A stretch of 64,000 nucleotides of DNA from Jackrogersella multiformis (taxonomy: Eukaryota > Ascomycota > Sordariomycetes > Xylariales > Hypoxylaceae), in contig CADCXD010000004.1 in NCBI GenBank assembly GCA_902806575.1, forward strand, positions 2,294,001-2,358,000, read 5' to 3'. Every line of letters begins with the position of its first letter. Within the stretch, counting starts at the first letter, position 1. Of the stretch, positions 1 through 13,101 are shown piece after piece. The position numbers and the translations under genes were made by a program. A model generated the notes under the pieces. It was not told where the DNA came from, did not search any database, and worked only from the letters and a program-made list of their open reading frames with translations.

Positions 1-3000
1 ATTGCGTTAATTTCCTTCGCATGATCCTCGTGTAGTTGAGCTAGGTTGTCCTCGTGGGCCTTGAGGACTTTCTCGTGCTCCGCAATCTGGGTTTCGAGCC
101 GGCCGACAAGTTCCTGGTAGCTACGAGATTCGCCGAACGCAATATCCCGTTCCTTAGAAACTTCTTGGAGCTGCTCCTTTGCTAGAGCATGAGCTTGTTC
201 TAGTTCAGCAACCTTGCTCGCATTGCCGTCAATAATTGTGTTGAACTCCTCGATTTCGCGGCGAAGTGCAGTAATAAGGTTCATGTGTTCGGTCTCCGCT
301 TCCTTAGATTCTTGATCGTCTGTGGATTGTTCTCGAGACTCATTAAGCTTGACGGTAGCAGCTGAGACTTGTGCCTCGAGATCATGGATGGTTTTCTTCA
401 TATGCTTCTCGGTTGCCTGCATAGCATCCAGAGCAGCTTGATGTTTACCTTCCCAACTAGAAAGTTCAGCTTGAAGATGAGCAATCTTCTCTTCGTGTGT
501 AGCACGTAGATCGCCTTCTTGGCTGCTACGATCCTGGGTCTGCGCTGCCGACATTGACTGGGATTCAGTAGCTGCCTTGAGAGAAGCGCGTAGAGATTCC
601 AGTTCAGTAACCAACTCTTTCTCGCGGGCGACATGGGCCTCTTTCATCTCCTTGAGCTGCTGCTCATTCCTCTCCAGCTTCTCTCTTATAGTACCAACCA
701 TAGAAATGTCCATAGGACTTGACTTCAAGCTAGATCGCTCACGCGTTAATCCTGTGATGATCGTCATCTTGGTCTCCATTTCTTTCTTCGTGCTGGCGAC
801 ATCAGCTTCTAGCTCCTGGATACGCTCTGACCTGACGTGTAACTCGTGCATGGCGGCGTTTAGATTGAGATCGAAGTTTTGCATAATATCGGGTTCGTGC
901 TCAAAATTCTCAGCCGCGATGTTCCTGAGCGTCGCGAATGACCGGTGTGCCCGATCAATAATCAACATATTCTGGCTTGATTTCCGGCGTATCACTGGCG
1001 TGGATATCCTTGGGGATGGCGGCTCCGCATATTTAGCCTTCGCAACCTCGGTTTTCAGTTCTTCGACGATATCTAACGTCTCCTGGTGCTTCTCCTCTAG
1101 CTGAGCGTACTTGTCGGCCAGTTCTTTCTCGGCGACTTGCTTCTCATCAGCTAAAGCCTTCAACCTTTCCAGCTCCATAGCTAGGGCTTCACTGTTATCA
1201 TTGCTGACAGTTTCTGCTACAAGAGTCTCTCTAGATTCGGAGGGCTTATGCAGACCAATCTCCGGAGTATATATAGCAGTAGGGGAATCTATAGCTGAGG
1301 ATAATTCCGAAGAGAGCGATTGCGATAAGTGCGTTCCATCTTTGACGACGCTGGATCTCGCGTCTGATAAAAAACTCGAGGGTCTCGTTTCGTTAGGAGA
1401 AGTAACCGACAACAGGGAATCGCGTTGTAGGTTTGTATGTCGTGCCTCGTCGACCTGGTCTTGCAATTCTGCCAAGGTCCGTAATGCCTCTTCGTACTTG
1501 GCATGAAGCATGTCGTATTCGTTGACTGTCGATTCATGCTCAACGCGTAGGGCGATGAGCTCTCCGGTCACGTCCTCGAGTTTATCGGCAACGAATTGGT
1601 TTTGCGCTGGGCTCTGGGGTGGGTAATGGATAGGCAAATGCTTCCCTTCTGTAGTCTCGACAGACTTCTCAGACACCTCGCGGTCTTCAGCAATTTCCTC
1701 CGGGTGAGCGTGTTCACTGAGTTCTTCCTCAGCGCCTTCGGCCACTTCGGGAAGGACACCCCTCATACCTAGACTTGGTCGGCTAGTGTGGCTTTTGGTA
1801 GATCGTTCCGAAAGGTTGCGACGATGTCCGATGCCATTACTATACTCAGAGTGGGTATCTGAGTGCTGGCCATCTTGGTGGATATTGTCGAGTTCGTAGA
1901 GGAGACTATCGAGCTTGCCGAGGCTGCGCTGGCGTTCAATGACCTGCTCAAGGCGATCAATTTCGCGCTGCATCAATTCTTGATCTTGATCGGACTCCGC
2001 AAGTCTCTCTTCCAAAGTAGAGATGTAGTCTTCACAGGCGGCTTCATTTTCTCGAATACGTGAGATCTCCTTTCGTAGTTCCAGGACGATAGTAGCATTC
2101 TTTTCCTCACCGGATGTGTGACCGTCCAGCTTGGCCTCCAGGTCATGGAGGTAGCTTTCCGTATTAACTTCACGATCCATCACCTTTTGTAAACGAGCTT
2201 GCAATTGAGTGTTGATTGTCTCAATGTAAACACATTTGGTCTCCTTCTCAAGTAGGCTTGTCTCCGTGTTTGAGAGAGTGGCCCGTGTGCTGGTAAGCGA
2301 CTGCTCGAGCGTTTGTATCGTCTTCTCATACTCCAATACAACCTGCTCCACCGCCTGAGCGAAGGAATTAGACCGATTCAGGCGCTCGGTTGCGATGTCA
2401 CCAACACTATCCTCTAGGAATTGATTTTCTGCAGCTTCATTGTCGCGGGCTCTGGCCATTTCTGCAATGAGTCTTGCATGGCGCTGGCTCAGGGCATTAT
2501 AGCTTTCCTGAAAATCCAAGAGCGAATTCTGCAGCTCTGTCTCCTTCTCGTTCTGTCGCTCGGACCTCTCGTTTGTCGGAGCATTGCGACGTTCGCCCCC
2601 GCCGCGCTCGGCACTCCGGATTTGTTCGCGTAGAAAGGCAACTTCAGCTTTGAGGCGCTCGATGATTGCCTGCTTATCTCCCTCCTCTATTTGCTGTATC
2701 CTAGGTTTGCTCTGGATCGCACGGGCCCTCTGTGCGTATTGTACAGTGTTGAGGGTTTCGCTGAGGTGAAACTCCGCCTGAGTCACACAAGCGATCATGT
2801 AAGTAATGGCATTCCCACCGAGAGAATCCTGGAGGAGTCTGGTTAATCTCGAATCACGGTAAGAGACATGAGAGCCGGCCTGTCGAGATGAAAGTTGGGA
2901 TATGACCTTCCCTAAAGCGGCAAGACCAGCATTGATAGATATACCCTCCCTGGCCCGCTCCCCTTGCGCACCGGTATTCTTCAAACGTTCACTACCAGCC

Positions 3001-4212
3001 AAATCGACAAAGTGCAACTTGCTGTCAGTCGTGACCCAGGTGTCGGTTCCATTCATAGCCTCCAACGGCACGGATAATCTCTTGTTGGCTCCCTGGGAGC
3101 TTTGCGACTTGCTTTTGCGCTGCACCAGATTCAAGCTGAAAACGGCATGCGATCGAGAGGATTTGGCGTTGATAGCAGTCGCGTCAGTCTGTCGAATGGT
3201 CGAACCGAAATTCAAGGCATTCATGAGGTCGTCCACTGAATTAATATCAACCTGCTGGAGGCCGGTGAGAATGATGTTGCCCTTCTGATCTTCGCGAATG
3301 TTGACACTACCTCGCTCATGTGTTTGAAGATTCTCCGGTATGAGCAAGTCGCGCAGCTGTTCATTGTAAATCTCTACGTACGTCGCCCTCAACTGCCAAT
3401 TCTTTTCGCCCCTTGGTGACGGAGATTGTGTCGAGTAACGTGCCGGGGCTCTCAGTTGCGACATCGAGCTGCGGTTCGAGCTCTTCGGGGGGCCATCCAA
3501 CTTCTCAAATAGAGCCATCGCAGCTCGAGGGATCACACCTGGTCGGATGAAAATCGTTAGCGTACCAATCTCCAATGTTTAGTCGATAGTAAATCAATGG
3601 TTTGCTTACCCATCACATTTAAGTCGCTCTGTTCTACAGGCCCAGATGTTCCCATCGTGTACGACTTGCCTGCGCCAGATTGACCATAGGCAAGTAGAGA
3701 GACATTGTAACCTTGAAGAAAAGCAGAAACACTATCTTGAAGATACTCCCACACTCCTTCTTGGTTGACATCCGGACCAAAGACGCGATCGAACACAAAC
3801 AATTTCTTTCCTTGCGGGGCGTCAATAGCAATACCCGTGTTAGAGGTTGTTTGGACCATCGATCGCTGAAATCGCTGCGGTATGAGGTCAAAGCCAGGAT
3901 CAGAAGATTTTAGCGAAGGTCGCACACGAACGGCTACCCGTCAACCGTTAGCATCGTGATTGACCGTTACAGAACCTAAAGGGAAGGGAACCTAAAAGGA
4001 GCAGCTAAAAAAGATTAAGGTAGTATAGACTTAGACTTAGACTTACCAACTTTCACGGCGGTTCGACCACCATCTTCATCCGAAGCTCTACTTCCACCTC
4101 CACCTGCCGTCTTGCCCGTTGTACTTAAGCGACTGTTGCTTCTCGGCGTCAGCTTAACCATAGCACTCGCCGGTCGCGGCAAGCCTGGCGACGTCGGAGG
4201 TGACGTTGCCAT
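1..4212 (-). CDS. Kinesin-4-type motor protein, C-terminus outside window
   Basis: Microtubule motor with an N-terminal ATPase head and a long coiled-coil tail. Model: exon 4212-4047, intron 4046-3934, exon 3933-3610, intron 3609-3539, exon 3538-1, open to the window edge (about 1342 residues visible). The first junction restores the kinesin start motif KVAVRVRP. The P-loop GQSGAGKS lies at residues 139-146. Switch I SSRSH and switch II DLAGSE follow, then ERAREGISINAGL and a neck after the SLGGN motif. From about residue 470 the protein is rich in E, K, Q and L and predicted coiled coil, with a Ser-rich break in the middle. The GISIN(A/C)GL motif and large tail favour the kinesin-4 (KIF4/KIF21) family; this assignment is from family knowledge. 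Such motors act at microtubule plus ends or on chromosomes. The antisense ORFs here are shadows. ATG 4212 has no competing upstream start in frame. Confidence 0.9.
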
Positions 4213-4994
4213 GATGACGATGTCGGTAAATGCCGACTCAGACCTCGTAAATATCTATACGAAGATCGAACTAGAAAAGGAATGTGGTAAAGAGAATAAG
4301 AGAGTGAGAGGGGGAGGGAGAGTAAGTGGGAGTGGTTGACGAGGTGTCGAAGAGGTATGTAATGAGAGTGAGTAATGACGAGTAGTCCGCAGTCTGCGTC
4401 GTTGGAGCCGATATGGCGAGTGAGGGAAGTATAATCAGATTATGGAATGTAGAAAAGGAATTAAAAAAAAAACACCCAAACACCAAAACAGTGCCCGTCG
4501 TCCTGGGTAAGGCACCCTTTCACAACCTTCAACCGTTAACCTTCAACCTGGAGAGGCTGTTCGCGAAAGATGAGCGTCATATGTCGCAGAAAGAAATACA
4601 CGATTTCGATGTCGTCGTTAGGATACCTAGTTCATTATTGTTGTCGCGCGTCGTGAGCACTGAGATTCACGATTCACTGGTCGAACGTGTTCGGGGAAGA
4701 CGGCGATCAGGTTTTAGGGGGTGAAATGAAATTTTGGGGTAGTGCTTGTTTATTATTCAGGAACGTGCGCCCAAAAGACAAAAAAAAAAAAGGTTGACGA
4801 TTGATACCTGGTAAGAAGCTGGTAGGTATGGAAGTCCCTTCCACTTTTCTAACAGTGGGATAATTGTGGGATAAGCAGGGGGGGACCATGAGAGATGGCA
4901 GGGAGTGCATCAACCAACACTAAAGTCGCAGGGGTGTGGCGCGCAAAAGGGAATACAGGGGTCTCTTACTCCCCTACCTATCAGAACAACATAG

Positions 4995-5080
4995 CTACCT
5001 AGGTACCTAGGCACCCGAAGAGGCTAAGGGTTAATTACGTAGTCTCGTATCTACCTACCTTACCTACCTAGGTAGGTACC
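4995..5080. repeat. TACCTAGGTA palindromic repeat cluster
   Basis: Two blocks of alternating CTACCTAGGTACCTAG and CTACCTAGGTAGGTACC sequence, separated by about 40 bases. The core TACCTAGGTA is self-complementary. The same family recurs across the window. Confidence 0.8.
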
Positions 5081-8000
5081 TGCTATTAGATATACAATAC
5101 ATAAAATACATGAGCGATTAGGGACGGGAATCACTCCATTTTCACTTGACTGGTAAAGGCTGCTAGCCCTTTTCTTCTACAGAACTAGGTACCTAGGTAG
5201 GTACTTATCTATATGAAGGTACCTGCCTAAGTAGTACCTACCTAACACTACGAAAAATAAAATATATAAAACAACCTTATATTATCATCCCGATGTGCCC
5301 TTTACAAAGCACATTTGTTCGCATTGAGTCCAGTACCAACTACTAGGTAGGTAGATGGAACATTAGAGGTCCACGGTTAAGATTTAATAGGCTAAGTCTT
5401 TATTTTATTTGTCAGAGTCGAAAATCACTGACCGCCGGCCGAAGGTATAACTCCTTTCCTAGGTACGATGTTGAGCAACCTCCTTAGGTCTAACATCTTT
5501 ATTAAGTTTATCCCCTTTACACAAGAGACAAGTTGTAGGCTTCAGAAGCATACTCTAGGTACCTAGCACTTAAGTAATTACCTAAGTAGACAACTAGGTA
5601 GCTTTGCACTAGCCGCTGTCATCCGATTCACGTCCCAGAATTTCATGATCTTGCTTAATATGGTATACCTATGGGATAAACTCTTGTCTTCACTTTAAAG
5701 AAACCGGGCTTATCAATGCTTATTAATGCTTCCTCATAATATAAGGTACCGCCTATACTAATAACATAAAAAGACGCGGCTATGTTTGATATACCTACCT
5801 ACATATGTACTTATGTCGATATTTCCATGTGCTAGGTACAAAGTACATGAGCCTACAGGATTTCTATGGTTTGTACCTAAGTACTTAAACCTCCACGTTT
5901 TTTTACCATGCATGCCCAGGTACCCAGGTACGTACCTATGTATCGCGAAAGAACCTTGGTTGCTCACTTTTAAAATCCATGTCGATTGCCTCTTTTTCCC
6001 TTCTTTTTTCTTTCTTCACTGCATGGTGACACCTTAAGAAAACGGCCAAAATCGAGATAAGCGCCATGTGTGATTGATTTTCCTATCTTTTCTTTTCTTT
6101 TCTTAATAACTCAGGTTTGTTTAACTAAGCAGGGGTTTCCATTGATGAGACAAACACCTAACATAATGCTTGCAGCTAACTTATGCAATGCAAAAGCAAG
6201 TGTTGTTGTTTTGTCTGATCATGCTGTCTGTCATGTACAAATGATAGGCGGAGATACCTATGCAGTATGTAGGTACCTACCTAACCTAAGGTAGGGACAG
6301 AGGGGTGCAGACTTTAGAGCCCGCTGTTGATGCAGATGACTGACAGTCTACAGATCCATGATGTGTACCTAGGAATAGGTAACTGACAATCTTGGCTCCA
6401 ACGGATTGGATTATTCTAGCGCCAATGCACACGCGAGAGCGGATCAACCTGGCCGAATTCGTCCATGCGAATTTCAAAAGCTGACTTTAGCAGGGCAATG
6501 GTGCTTCGACGGTGCTTCGACGGCTTCCTTTTTTGCAGCCTAAGGGCAGCGTATGAAAGGGGAAATGTACTAAAGGGGAAAATCTGCTCCTGACGCGAAT
6601 ACTACGCTTGTATCGTCAATTTCAACTCTATCCAACCACAGCTGCGTTCCAGCTTGCCTTACATGAACCAAGTATTGTCAAGGGGTTGCTGGTCACCTTT
6701 TCGGATCGTGACGGCGCTGGGGATTCCATTAATCCCATACAGCGGCCCGAACGAAGAAATACCTATAACTATCTAGGTACGATATCTACCTACTTACCTA
6801 GGACCGAGGTGCGTTAGGTATGTATGATAGTCCGTGCCCTTTTAACGAGAATCCAAAAACCGCTTCATCGGATTTTGCCAAGTTAAGATTTAACACGACG
6901 AGCGCGGCCAACGGCCAAGTCAAATATGCTTGGATTACCTAGAACCCGAATTTTTTTTTATTAATATTTTTTTTCCCTCTTCGCCCCCCACGGATGCGCT
7001 ATCTTTATTCAGTTGACAGCAACGAAGATCATCATCTGGATCACGAATAATGAGCCCACTATCATGGATCCCCATGGTCAATATTGAGAGACCATTGTAG
7101 CATCGAATCTACTATTATGTATGTACAACAAGCACTAAAATAAAAAGTCTAGGAATTCCCGAGTAGGTTTATTTTCAATCAACAAAAGTGTGTACCGCAA
7201 TTCATCTAACCTCTTCTTCATGGAAGTCAAAGAAAGAATAAGAGCCTAATTGCTGAATAAAACAGTCGATCTCTTAAAACCTGCAACAGCCCTATGAGGG
7301 CGCTATCGTTTACGAGGGTATATATAATTAATTATCTTGCCATTTGACTATGTTCGTCTTAGTCGCCCACAGCAAATAAGTAACCGTCTCAGAATATGTC
7401 TTCCAACTACCTACATAGGTAGTAACTACATTCATGATTCATCACCTAGGAATCTCTGAATTTGTAGATATCACGTTTAAACTACTATCCTAATATTAGA
7501 CACAGCCAGAGAAGTAGAAGCTTTGATTCAAACGTCAAGACGCATGTTTCAGAATTCTCCCCGGAATATCGTCGCTGGTGATCCGTTGATATTAATTGAT
7601 AGGCACCAATAGATAGTCACCGAGCGCCGAGGCGATTGTCTCGTCCCCCTTCCTTAAGAAATTACACTCGGCCACTAAGCGGTAGCCCCGGGATAGTGAT
7701 GCCAAATGAGGATCTTATACGGTTGTATCCACGCATTTATTCCAAGCACACATTCCATTATGTAGTCCATGCTCTCATCGAGGCCGGTTGGAATTCGACC
7801 CGACTGCCAGGGACCGCTTAGGAAGCCATGCTATGAGGTAAGGTATGAAAGGCAAGGTATCCTATTTATGCCCTTAAGCCAAGATCAGGCAGATACCGCT
7901 TAGAGGCCTGGCGAGTGATTGCTGTTAGCAGCAGCAGTCGTGCGGCCCTTGCCATCCCGTTCAAGATTAAATTACTGATCATTACATCTGTAACTCTATC

Positions 8001-10490
8001 TGGATCGTCGTCGATCGAACAAAAGATCCTGGATGTAAGCAGTATTATTAGAGGCCTCAATTCTCACCACGGCAAAATGTATATTCAGGTCAATCTATGT
8101 AGGTAGGTAGGTAGGTATGATGATTCACACCCCGGTAGCCATCAAACACGGGAGAGAAACGTTCGGAAAAACATTCAACTATCTTCATAGTGGTATCATA
8201 GTATGATGATAATAGCCTCAAGGTTAAATAGGCGGGGCCGGCTGAGGTTGCAACAGTTTATTCCTAGTATACTTCAACTACCGGCGTGTTGTTATTCAGA
8301 TCTCTGTTGTCTTGATGCGATCCGCAATATCCTTCGAACTTCGAGGTTGACAGCATGGGATACTATGAATGACTAGATATCTTGCAAGGAGTGATCCTCC
8401 TATTACGATAAAAATTCCTACACCGCCAACCTATCCCTAGGTAATATCATCTGAAAGATAATAAATGCAGAAAGTGGTTGTCCGGCAAGGTTGGCCTTGA
8501 TTTTCTGCGACGGCATCCCCACGTTAATATCTCCACCTGTTCAGATCCTGACCTCTTGTTTAGGAAGCCTCCAAGGTACTGGAGATGAACCAGGGCAGCA
8601 TGATATTCTAGGATCACGAATTACCCCACTACATCACATCATATGTGGCATTTATTTTCAAATACCTACTATTACTAAGAACTCTTCGTTGATGTAAACA
8701 TAGTGATAGTTACCTTGGTAAGATATGTCTACTTGCCTTAAAACCATACATCACAACATCACAGATTCGTCAACTTGTTTTCTCACTCAAATGAAACAAA
8801 CTATCTATAGAGCCACTCCGCGGCTAGGGTTCGGCTACGGTTACTAGGCCTAGGACGATTAGATGGCAGGGAAGGCCGCTCTACATACTACCTATGTAGC
8901 GGTTCGTAACAAAATCCTCCTAGCCGTAATATCGAAGGTAATGCTACTTACGAAAACTTTATGAGAAGAAGGGAGAATACTTCACGATCTAATAACGTAA
9001 TGCGGCACTTAGGTAAATTATTCTTACTTTAGTACAATTCAAAGAGCAGCGAAATGACGAGCTCGCCAATAGAAGTTCGTTCCACCAACAAATCCTTCTA
9101 GCTCACAACCAGTAAAGAAGCTCCGTCCGGTACCATTAAGAAACTTAATGTATCCTCTCGCGAACGTTTCGACATCCGAGGCAGAGGATCAGCTCCTCTG
9201 CTTACGGTGGACATGCATTGAATATTTGCTTTTGGATGTTGGGTTTGCAGATTGTAAACGTCATCCGTCCTATCACCCCGTTACGATTCATCAATTATCA
9301 ACGACGACGACTCGATCGGAGTTCTCAGGCTGCAGCGTACATGCACACTTTGTGAAATCTCCGGCCGTGCGTGCATGCGTCCGGTTGACTATGATCTGAT
9401 CATCCAATCCCTACTAGGTATGTAATCCTCGAAAAACTAGTCTACATACAGTCGAAGAGTCTGAGCGTACGCAGAAAGGCGAGGCGTAGGCTTCGTTACG
9501 CCGACATTGCCGCAGCAGTGCTAGAAGGCCTCCCCAATCTTGTTTCTTAAGCCCGAAAGCGTGGGTGGGATTTGATTGGTCGTTTGTTTCAAAAATACCC
9601 TTCTCGGATACATATGGCTTCTGTATCCTGCGGTGACGATGAGCAGCCAAGACCCGGGCCTGGGAATTCCACCGCTTCCGCGCCCGAGCGTGCATACAAC
9701 TTCTATGCGCAGCACATACTATGTATGCACGTACCTACATAGTAATGATGAGAACGAGGCGGCAATCTAGGTATCCAGTTGTTTGCAGTGGACGTAGATC
9801 CATTACACGTACATAATGTAGGCTTTACCTTCCTGCCTACCTAGCGCCCAGGTACAATACCTACCTCTTCAGGAAGAAAGAAAGAAAAAACGTTGAAAGA
9901 CGACCTGCAGCTCTGTAGTTTGGACACATGCACACATATGCCGCAGATTTTTCCAATCACGCCTAATATGGAAGTGTTGTAGTTGTAATCCTCTGTTTTA
10001 AGCAAGTGAGCATCTCCCTCCACTGACCGCTTGTCAACTCTGCGAGTTTATCGAGCCATCGGCATGGATTCTTAGGCATCGAGAAAAAGGGGTCTCCCAA
10101 GCTAACTAGAGCGCTTCCCGGTATATTGATCGTATTTCCATGCGAGAGAATTCTGGACAAGGATCTCTCTAGGTGAAGCTATCAAAGTCTCATCACCAAC
10201 AATGTATATTTATTGGCCCCAGATCAATGGTCCTCGTTGATATGATATGAAGTTTCATAGTATGCATGCTGCATGCAACGTTCGGCACTTAATGAGGAGT
10301 GCATTAAAGATAAAATGCCCGAGATCTATATGAGATTAGTCATATAAACCTACTTTCTGTTATTTGAGTATAGGTTTTGAAGTTGATTGAAGGATGACAT
10401 GACATGACAGCTGGGTTTATATAGTAGAAGATAACCTTATGCACGTGATGATGAATTGAATCCGTCGATATTTATTTATCTTAGGGATAC

Positions 10491-10526
10491 TTACCTAGGT
10501 ACTAGGTAGGTACCTAGGTAGGTAAG
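10491..10526. repeat. TACCTAGGTA palindromic repeat
   Basis: Continuous run of TACCTAGGTA/TAGGTAGGTACC units about 480 bases upstream of EME1. It is part of the dispersed family seen in most spacers. Confidence 0.8.
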
Positions 10527-10755
10527 AATCAATTCAATAAGCCAGGAACTAAAAAGAAGTTTGGTGGTACGTAGAGATTACGTAATTGGTAAGATGAAAA
10601 GATAAAAGATATACTAGTGAAGGGTTGAGTCTGTATCACGTGAGACGTGTCACTGTCGCGTTTATTTTCTCTACACCAGTCGTGTCGTTTACGTGTTTGT
10701 GTACCTAGTACCTAAATACCTACCTACGATAGGTAGGTACGTAGCCTAAAGTAAA

Positions 10756-10935
10756 TCAACTTATCAAATTTATAAAACTTATCAAACTTATCGATTATCG
10801 CGAATTTACAAAAACTTCACAAAAACTTCACAAACACTTCGCAAACGCTTCACAAACACGGTACCTATCCTCTTAGCTTATCCATCCTCAGCTCCTATTC
10901 TCAGCTCTAACTCTAGCTCTAGCTCTAGCTCTTGC
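10756..10935 (+). repeat. Imperfect short tandem repeats in the EME1 leader
   Basis: Three simple tandem patterns lie back to back: AAACTTATCAAA-type units (about 10756-10796), ACTTCACAAA-type units (about 10810-10858) and a CTAGCT hexamer array (about 10903-10932). They end about 70 bases before the chosen ATG, so they probably lie in the core promoter or 5' UTR. Confidence 0.65.
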
Positions 10936-11001
10936 TATCACTGATCAGCTTGATTCTCCGTGTTTAATGGCTTCCAGTTTTTATCGAAGTCAATTGTTAA
11001 A

Positions 11002-13101
11002 ATGCCGGCCGAAATAATTAGTCTGCTATCCTCAAGCCCAGCTGCTGCTCTATCCCCGCCAGTCCTCGTCACCTCTTCTGTAGTATCGTCGCGAATATCT
11101 CAAACAGATCCTTCCAGGGTGCTCAGCTATGGTGGCCCCGATTTGACCTCGAAGTCATCGTCAAATGCAACTACGAGACAGGCAGACACGACATCTCATG
11201 GTCCAACCGCCGGCACCAAACGATCCAGTGGCGGCCATCCACGACAGGATAATGACTTCTTGTTCCTATCAGATGACTTTGATACGACCGGCGATCTTGA
11301 TGGAAATCTAGCAAAGAGATCCCGAACCTCTGAATCTACGATAGGATTCAAGAGGACAACGTCTGCTGCAGTTGCTTCCAAAAGTCGCAACCCTCTTTCA
11401 CCCATAGGGTTGAAGCAATGGAAGTCCCTAGCCGATCCGATCGAACACAGCAGTTCTCCCAATGGATTCGCTCCTAATGCGCCAAATAAGCTGCATAATT
11501 CATCAGATCCATTCGGAAGCCCACCGAAGAAGCAGGCAGCAAGCATGAAGTCCTCTCTGATGGATTTGACAAGCGACCCATTTAGAAGTTCTCCTAGCAA
11601 AGGGGTCAATAACCATCCGCGATCTACGAGCACTAACACTAAGCCATTGCCGTCAGCAAAGGCGCCGGTAGTCATAGATCTTTCAGACGACGAGTTCGAA
11701 GACTCATCAGGAAAACACCAACCCAAGAAGTCCAAGCAAAATGGAGCCTGGGACCCAATATCGAGTTCAATGCCAGAACCAAGAACTAGCAATTACCATG
11801 TCGTGAATTCTGACTCTAACTCTGACTCTGACTCCTTGCCGGACTTGAGTGATATCGATTTCTCGAGGCTCAAGTCTCGTAGAGCTCTCTACAGCCTGAC
11901 GCCTTCTCCACCCCGCGTGAAACCCAAGACGGCTGCGAAAGGTGCTACGGTTAAGAAAACAGCGGAACCGAAGAAACCCGAGGAGGAATGGGAATGGGAA
12001 AAGAAGAAGAAGGCAGAAGCTCGCGATGCCGAGAAGGAACGGAAACGGGTCGAGAAAGAACGCGCAAAGGAGCAGCGAGCCGTCGAGAAGCGGAAGGAGA
12101 AAGCGCTCGCCGAAGTCAACAAGTTGAAAACTGACAGGAAGGTGGCTGTGCCTGAGATGATTGTAGACCTTCCCGACACCCTGGGCGTAGGCGTCAAAGC
12201 CCAGGTCGAGGAACTACTTGGCAAGATGGAGGTCCAGTTCGAGTACTGGCATAGCCATGTCGACAACGTCGTAAAGTGGAGGCGGAAAGTGGCCTCTGAG
12301 TACAACGAAGAGCTTGGGCACTGGGAGCCCATCCCGATGCGTATCAAGCCCGAGGAACACGTCTTGGTTATCATCGAAGCCACCGAATTCGTGAAGCTAG
12401 TCCTTGGTACGGAAGGTCAAGACCTTGAGGCTCACGTCCTGAATATGAAGACGGCACACCCCACAAACACTATCCTTTACCTCATAGAGGGTCTCATGCT
12501 CTGGATGCGCAAAAATAAGAACATCCAGAACCGGCGCTTCGCATCAGCCGTCCGCGCCCTCGACGTCAATAACGATCCTAATGCCGCATCATCCAACCAG
12601 CGACGTCGGAACAACAACGCGCAACAAGAGTATATCGACGAAGACATCATCGAAGACGCCCTGCTCTCTTTGCAAGTCGTCCACGGTGCCCTAATCCACC
12701 ATACAAACATACAGGTCGAGACGGCACAGTGGGTCGCTGTTTTCACGCAGCACATCAGCACGATCCCCTATCGCAAGGCACGCGACGCAGCCGCCGACGC
12801 CGGATTCTGCATGGAAGCAGGGCAGGTGAGGACGGGCGAGGATGCTAAGGACACCTACGTCCGCATGCTGCAGGAGGTTACCCGCGTCACGGCGCCCATC
12901 GCATACGGCATCGTCGCCAAGTATGGTACGGTGAACGAGCTGGTGCGCGGGCTCGAGAGAGACGGCCCCCTAGCCCTCGAGAACTGCCGCAAGTGCGCGA
13001 ATAGGGATGGAGCATTCACCGATCGTGTCGTCGGGCAGGCGGTTAGCAAGAGGATTTACAAGATCTTCACGAGTCGGGATCCGGGGAGCATGGACGTGTG
13101 A
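11002..13101 (+). CDS. EME1: Crossover junction endonuclease subunit EME1
   Basis: Non-catalytic partner of MUS81 in the structure-specific nuclease that cuts stalled forks and recombination intermediates in the nucleus. Single exon, 699 residues from ATG 11002. The frame stays open upstream only to a GTG at 10960, so the ATG beginning MPAEII is preferred. The N-terminal half is low-complexity and Ser/Pro-rich, with a SUMO-interaction-like patch (VVIDLSDDE, about residues 222-230). A strongly charged K/E/R helix covers about 330-375. The ERCC4-like nuclease fold starts near 450 (VLVIIEATEFVKLV) and runs through ILYLIEGL. The C-terminal third (about 585-699) fits the helix-hairpin-helix region. 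No ERKxxxD active site is visible, as expected for EME1 rather than MUS81. The antisense ORFs of 198 and 164 codons are shadows. Confidence 0.88.
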   Translation: MPAEIISLLSSSPAAALSPPVLVTSSVVSSRISQTDPSRVLSYGGPDLTSKSSSNATTRQADTTSHGPTAGTKRSSGGHPRQDNDFLFLSDDFDTTGDLDGNLAKRSRTSESTIGFKRTTSAAVASKSRNPLSPIGLKQWKSLADPIEHSSSPNGFAPNAPNKLHNSSDPFGSPPKKQAASMKSSLMDLTSDPFRSSPSKGVNNHPRSTSTNTKPLPSAKAPVVIDLSDDEFEDSSGKHQPKKSKQNGAWDPISSSMPEPRTSNYHVVNSDSNSDSDSLPDLSDIDFSRLKSRRALYSLTPSPPRVKPKTAAKGATVKKTAEPKKPEEEWEWEKKKKAEARDAEKERKRVEKERAKEQRAVEKRKEKALAEVNKLKTDRKVAVPEMIVDLPDTLGVGVKAQVEELLGKMEVQFEYWHSHVDNVVKWRRKVASEYNEELGHWEPIPMRIKPEEHVLVIIEATEFVKLVLGTEGQDLEAHVLNMKTAHPTNTILYLIEGLMLWMRKNKNIQNRRFASAVRALDVNNDPNAASSNQRRRNNNAQQEYIDEDIIEDALLSLQVVHGALIHHTNIQVETAQWVAVFTQHISTIPYRKARDAAADAGFCMEAGQVRTGEDAKDTYVRMLQEVTRVTAPIAYGIVAKYGTVNELVRGLERDGPLALENCRKCANRDGAFTDRVVGQAVSKRIYKIFTSRDPGSMDV

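Larger units (their letters stand above)
4213..11001. other. Long intergenic spacer with scattered TACCTAGGTA palindromes
   Basis: No supported gene in about 6.8 kb. The ORFs on both strands are short, have no recognisable motif and often begin at non-ATG codons. The stretch is rich in the TACCTAGGTA/TAGGTAGG family (for example near 4995-5080, 5190-5240, 5800-5940, 8097-8118 and 10491-10526). Short A- and T-runs occur near 4470 and 4780. The last 400 bases before the next gene hold simple tandem repeats, listed separately. Confidence 0.7.

Noticed and set aside
4413..4724. 103-codon plus ORF divergent from the kinesin
   Set aside because: No motif, poly-K run from an A-tract and no splice or homology support; it overlaps the expected kinesin promoter.
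11196..12383. Long minus-strand ORFs opposite EME1 (198 and 164 codons)
   Set aside because: Antisense shadows of a well-supported gene; Ser/Leu/Phe-rich composition without motifs.
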